A stretch of DNA of 64,000 nt, taken from NCBI GenBank assembly GCA_037974665.1, contig CM075778.1:11583001-11647000 (forward strand). The letters run 5' to 3'. Source of the stretch: Ehretia macrophylla (lineage: Eukaryota > Streptophyta > Magnoliopsida > Boraginales > Ehretiaceae). Below, in pieces: positions 60,401 to 64,000 of this stretch (its first letter is position 1; each line of letters opens with the position of its first letter). A program made the position numbers and the translations under genes. Under the pieces are notes generated by a model. The model worked only from the letters and a program-made list of their open reading frames with translations, did no database searches and had not been told where the DNA came from.

Positions 60401-63083
60401 GCTGAGTATTGGTGAAACGTAATAATACTATTGTCTTTGTCAATTGTTAGGTAGTATTAGGCAGCCCAACCATTTGGGCTCTTCCAAAAGGGCCTCCATC
60501 TGTCCTAATTTTGCTTTTTCTTTTCTTTTTTGTTCTCTTTTTTGGGTCGACAGGCCCTGCTAACCAACCTAAATTACTAGGCCCAAAAGTGTAAGCTAAG
60601 TCATTTTGGTAATTAAAATTAATGGTAAAGCTATGGAAGCTATGCGATTTACAGACCAAATGTACCATGATATTTTCAAACTATTTTGTAGAATTAATGA
60701 GGATTGCGTCCCCACAGCCTACAACGTTCTTCCGTGTGAGCATGAATAGATCTTTCTTATTTTGTCTTTGCCCGCATAAATAAATTGATGCATTAAAATG
60801 TCCTGTCATTGACTAAGCAAATAAAACACCGATCGTAATAATAAGTTTTAGGTAGGCATGCCCGATTCAACTGTCACCCATGATTTGATTTCGGCTTTAA
60901 CGAGAAGACAATGTAACCAGATTGGCCTCCAAAAACAATACCAACAACTCAAGTTACATCCTATTGTTGTCCTAAAATTTCATTTTTACTAAACATTGCA
61001 GCTGCTGAAGGTTTGCGGCATCACAGAGAGATATGCAATGTGTGTGTCTGTATATTTCAGAATATTTTGTCATCTGCAATAGCAGCTAAGGACAGACTCT
61101 TGATTCTAATGGCCGATAGGCCTGATACTAATAACTGACAGTGATCTTCGAGTTGGGGCAGACGTGAAATGGTTTAGATCCTGAATTTTAGATGCTTGTA
61201 TACTATGGAACGCGTATACTGCAGGTGGAACATTAGGACCCCATACTAGTCCAGAGGCTATAGTTGGTGAACATTATCACCCAGTTTCCATTTCCCTTAT
61301 TTTCTCTTTTTTGTGGGAGAGGTTCATAATTGAGAGTCTGTTCTACTTTACGCTTGTTGATAAGTATTTAGAAGAAAGGAAGAGATTTATGGGCAGTCAG
61401 AGGTTTTAAGCTTGTGTGGAAACACAGAAAGCAAACTACTAGATAATATGCTTAATGATTTGAGTTTTTCTCGAGGACACCACATTCTCTGCAGGAAGGT
61501 TTGGACAAAAAACTGTTGGCCATCTATGTTGCTGCTAGTGCAATTTAGTCTTCAATTTTCAACTTCGACAAATTAGAACAAATTAAATACTTGTTTCAGG
61601 TTAGATTTGTCTCGGTCTATAAAGTGGGTGTGACCAATGAGTGATTTACACGCAACAAATAACCTAAATGTGAAGCAGGAACTCATGCACTAAGGGGATC
61701 ATGAGGATTGCATTATGAGAGAGATGTTAGGATACTAGATTCTTACTTTAGGCGGTGAGCACCAAACCGATCTGCAAATGCCTGAAGTTCTGAGACTCTG
61801 TCAAGGTTAAAACCAGCAGCACAAGCCCGAGTACAAGCTGTGGTTAAGTCCTGCTTTACGGCAGCAAGCCGCACATCAATGGCTCTGAGTAATTCCTTCC
61901 TGTAAAAACAAGGAAATTGTAAAAAAAATAATCAAGATGCAGCTCAAAGAGAGAGGAAGGCACAATCTTAAGCCATGCACCACACAAGAGCTCTTTAAAC
62001 ATGAAAAATCAAATCAGTACTCTGTTTTCTATCTCAAGCAGTAGCTTCATTACTCTGTTTTCTCAGATATTAAAGACATAGGATTATCATCGATTTACAT
62101 ATATTTTCCGAGCCACCTATCCCTTCAGCATATAGCTTTAGTTGAGATTCTAACAGAGTGACCTCTCAACTTTCCAGATTACGTAAAACTAATCATGACA
62201 ACCCAGACAAGAGTTGTAAAACTAATAAGTCATGTGACTAAAAAGACTGCTATCTAATATTATATGTTTCCCAGTACAATTTTGGTGCTTCAAACTGGAA
62301 AGTCAGACATAACAAAGTCCACGAAAATCATCCTTAGATTAATGCACAATGAAGTTAGGCAAAAGTTATTAAGATAACTGAGGTTTCATCCTAAAACCAA
62401 TTAGTGTCAAATAGAGTAGCCAATGGTCTTGAAGTTTCTAATTTTCCAATGTGGAATAAGTGTATATTCTAACACTCCCCTCATGTGCGACCTAATTTGA
62501 GAGGGGTCACACGTAGAAGATTGAACACATGTGATGGATGAACACACATGGAAGGTTGAACGTACCTGGGATATACGTGGAAAATTGAATACAAGTGTGA
62601 CCTGATTTTGAAATGAGTCACACATGGGACACGCGTGGAAGATAACACGCAAAAAAAGATTGAACACACGTGTGACATAATTTGAGAAGGGTCACACGTG
62701 AATGAACACACGTGGAAGATAACACATGCAGAAGAAGATTGAACACACGTGTGACATAATTTGAAAAGAGTCACACGTGGATGAATAAAACTGGACCAAG
62801 GACCCAGCTCTGATATCATGTTAAGATAACTGAGGTTCCATCTTAAAACTAATTGGTGTTAGATGGAGTAACCCATGATCTTATAAGGTGGCATTGAAAT
62901 TTCTAATTTTCCGACGTGAAACAAGTGTATATTCTAGCAAAGGTCTACAATTAAAGTGGAGTAAAAAAGCAAGCACATATATTTAACCAATAAGCAGCTT
63001 AAACAATAATAAATATGAGATGGAGAGAGAATGGAACTATTACTTTGTTGCATCAGATGTTGCTGTGATTCCAGATCCACCAC
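54433..63083 (-). CDS. COP1-interacting protein 7-related gene, 3' six exons (5' end outside or unseen)
   Basis: Exons on the minus strand: 63083-63044, 61899-61747, 60046-57961, 57839-56447, 55933-55850, 54497-54433. All junctions between them are GT-AG and in phase, and the stop is TGA at 54435-54433, giving 1273 residues here. The N-terminal exons are not recognised within 63084-64000 and probably lie further right. Recognisable parts are [20 protein letters not shown] and [20 protein letters not shown] (a conserved helical region), a long Ser/Glu/Gln-rich disordered stretch, a coiled coil around [20 protein letters not shown], a charged helix [20 protein letters not shown], two SPVSWN motifs, [13 protein letters not shown], and the C-terminal [13 protein letters not shown]. 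This layout fits the plant family annotated as COP1-interacting protein 7-related. Arabidopsis CIP7 binds the light-signalling ubiquitin ligase COP1 and promotes light-induced genes; for this relative the role is inferred only. No damage is seen. Confidence 0.85.
55015..55215 (+). repeat. LINE 3'-end fragment (RTE-like), copy 1
   Basis: The plus strand reads, in broken frames, VATIKDKLR then [18 protein letters not shown], followed by TATAGCCGACACTCCTAGTGG. This resembles the C-terminal end and 3' tail of plant RTE-type LINEs. It lies in the last intron of the CIP7-related gene, inverted relative to the copy at 55340-55545. Decayed, not functional. Confidence 0.6.
55340..55545 (-). repeat. 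LINE 3'-end fragment (RTE-like), copy 2, inverted
   Basis: The minus strand encodes [20 protein letters not shown] followed by EITPNRNE, the same segment as the plus-strand copy at 55080-55180. The DNA arms (GAGATCTC, GCTAATAGAGGAGA and neighbours) are about 85% alike in inverted orientation, so the two can pair as a hairpin with a loop of about 180 bases. Confidence 0.65.
60047..61746. other. Intron of the CIP7-related gene, no other feature
   Basis: Large intron of 1.7 kb between exons 61899-61747 and 60046-57961, with a pyrimidine-rich run near 60120-60150 and 60240-60300. No gene or repeat with clear ends was recognised. Confidence 0.6.
62367..62939 (-). mobile_element. TRIM (miniature LTR retroelement) in a CIP7-related intron
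   Basis: Short LTRs lie at 62367-62474 (108 bp) and 62819-62939 (121 bp); both hold TTAAGATAACTGAGGTT and GTGTATATTCTA. The minus-strand primer site TGATATCAGAGC follows the right LTR inward (62807-62818). A polypurine tract (minus ATGAGGGGAG) precedes the left LTR. The flanks AAAGT (62362-62366) and AAGGT (62940-62944) are a near-match duplication. The inside is only 344 bp, non-coding and made of repeated TCACACGTGG/GAACACACGTGTGAC words. This is the expected structure of a terminal-repeat retrotransposon in miniature. The small open frames across it are not genes. Confidence 0.85.
62667..62779. promoter_or_regulatory. Cluster of five CACGTG (G-box) words inside the TRIM
   Basis: CACGTG occurs at 62667-62672, 62695-62700, 62709-62714, 62746-62751 and 62774-62779. 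G-boxes are bound by bZIP and bHLH factors such as HY5 and PIFs. Here they arise from the element's internal repeats; any effect on the host gene is unproven. Confidence 0.6.
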
Positions 63084-64000
63084 CTGGAGCAAATTATAGA
63101 TCCAATAATAATGTAAGACTGTCCGAAAAAAGAAGACAAAGGTCCATTTAACCTAAGTTTGAATTCATGACAAACCAACAATAGGTGCAACTATGGCTGT
63201 CTCATTATATGATATCATGGTATAGATTTATGCACTTCAACACTTCCAAAATCTGAAAAGAAAAAAAAATTGTAGTGTCCAAAATACATCAATATATTTC
63301 TAATTTTTTTAAACGGCATTATTTTCATCTCCAAGATACCAAACTTAAAGAATTATACAAATGGAGAATAAAGTACTACTGCAATTAGATCCACAAGGAC
63401 GAAAGAAAACTCAAAGCTAGATGCCATCTTTAAATGTTATTTGTCCGATAAGCTATTATAATTTTCTTGATTCCAACTCAAAAGAGTAACTTACAATACA
63501 TAATGCACATATGGTGTTCATTTTGCATACTTTGCAATGATAATTCTTATATTTGAACTTAGAAGATATTGCCTTCTGCATAGCCACTAAGCTAAGAGAT
63601 ATGAGCATGAAAAACATTAGCAGATGTATGTATAGCACAAGAGAAATGCAACTATAAGCTATCTATGTACTACACTTCTAACCAAATCAAGGCCAACAGG
63701 CATAAAGAAAGCATATACACACAGGGACTAAAATAAACTGACCTATGGATCTAAATGTTCGAATAATGTGACAGGAGTAATTGACAAGTCGATAACTGCC
63801 AAAAATGTTTGCCACAATTGGTCTACTGAAATATACTAATTCCATATCAAGGAAACGCGTTTCCAGAATTCACTAGAATATGTAATTCATTTAAGTCATG
63901 TACAGTTCAGGAGTCAGGACTAGTCTTCAAAGTTCCAGCCTATTTAACATCTACAATGAGAGAGCTGCTCAGGAATATTCAACATGGACCTTATGTTCCT
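63084..64000. other. Upstream intron or flank of the CIP7-related gene, no exon recognised
   Basis: The exon at 63083 starts in mid-codon (one base carried over from an earlier exon), so the gene continues to the right. I found no stretch here matching the conserved N-terminal part of this family. The sequence is AT-rich and looks intronic. Confidence 0.55.

Noticed and set aside
62407-62819. Cys/Phe/His-rich open frames on the minus strand
   Set aside because: They read across the internal repeats of the TRIM (CACACGTG words) and have no protein family.
1-64000. A new defence, CRISPR or operon-like system
   Set aside because: Nothing bacterial is present. Gene structure and repeats are those of a plant nuclear genome, and no gene cluster with shared function was seen.

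Overview
The window reads as nuclear DNA of a flowering plant, most likely a eudicot. It is AT-rich. Two host genes carry GT-AG introns, and most of the rest is plant transposable-element debris: Ty1/copia, Ty3/gypsy-type solo LTRs, a CACTA element, MITEs, a TRIM and LINE scraps. I saw no tRNA, rRNA, CRISPR array or bacterial gene. Species cannot be told from the sequence.

Left part (1-13.8 kb): a decayed FAR1/FHY3-like (MULE-derived) reading frame runs off the left edge on the minus strand. A Ty1/copia element with 194-bp LTRs and perfect GCTAG target duplications follows (1689-6717). A 1.36-kb segment is present twice in tandem (7438-8798 and 8799-10595), and the second copy contains four units of a 146-bp repeat. 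A Tourist-like MITE lies at 12.2-12.7 kb.

Gene 1 (13857-19657, minus): a complete nine-exon full-length ABC transporter of subfamily B (P-glycoprotein/ABCB19-like, 1540 residues by my splice model). It has an unusual long N-terminal extension rich in histidine and acidic residues.

Middle (about 21.8-53.4 kb): a nested stack of elements. An old copia element (here C3) was split by a Sirevirus-like copia (C2, in its 5' LTR region), by a 1.89-kb non-autonomous CACTA element (in its gag) and by another copia (C4, between integrase and reverse transcriptase). C4 itself contains a solo LTR. Next is a GC-skewed element with inverted ends, opened by two more copia elements (C5, itself carrying a 2.29-kb solo LTR, and C6). 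LTR divergence puts most of these insertions at roughly one to a few million years.

Gene 2 (54433-63083 and continuing to the right, minus): the last six recognisable exons of a COP1-interacting-protein-7-related gene. Its introns hold an inverted pair of LINE fragments and a TRIM with a cluster of CACGTG motifs. The two genes point the same way but are separated by about 35 kb of transposons, so nothing suggests they work together.
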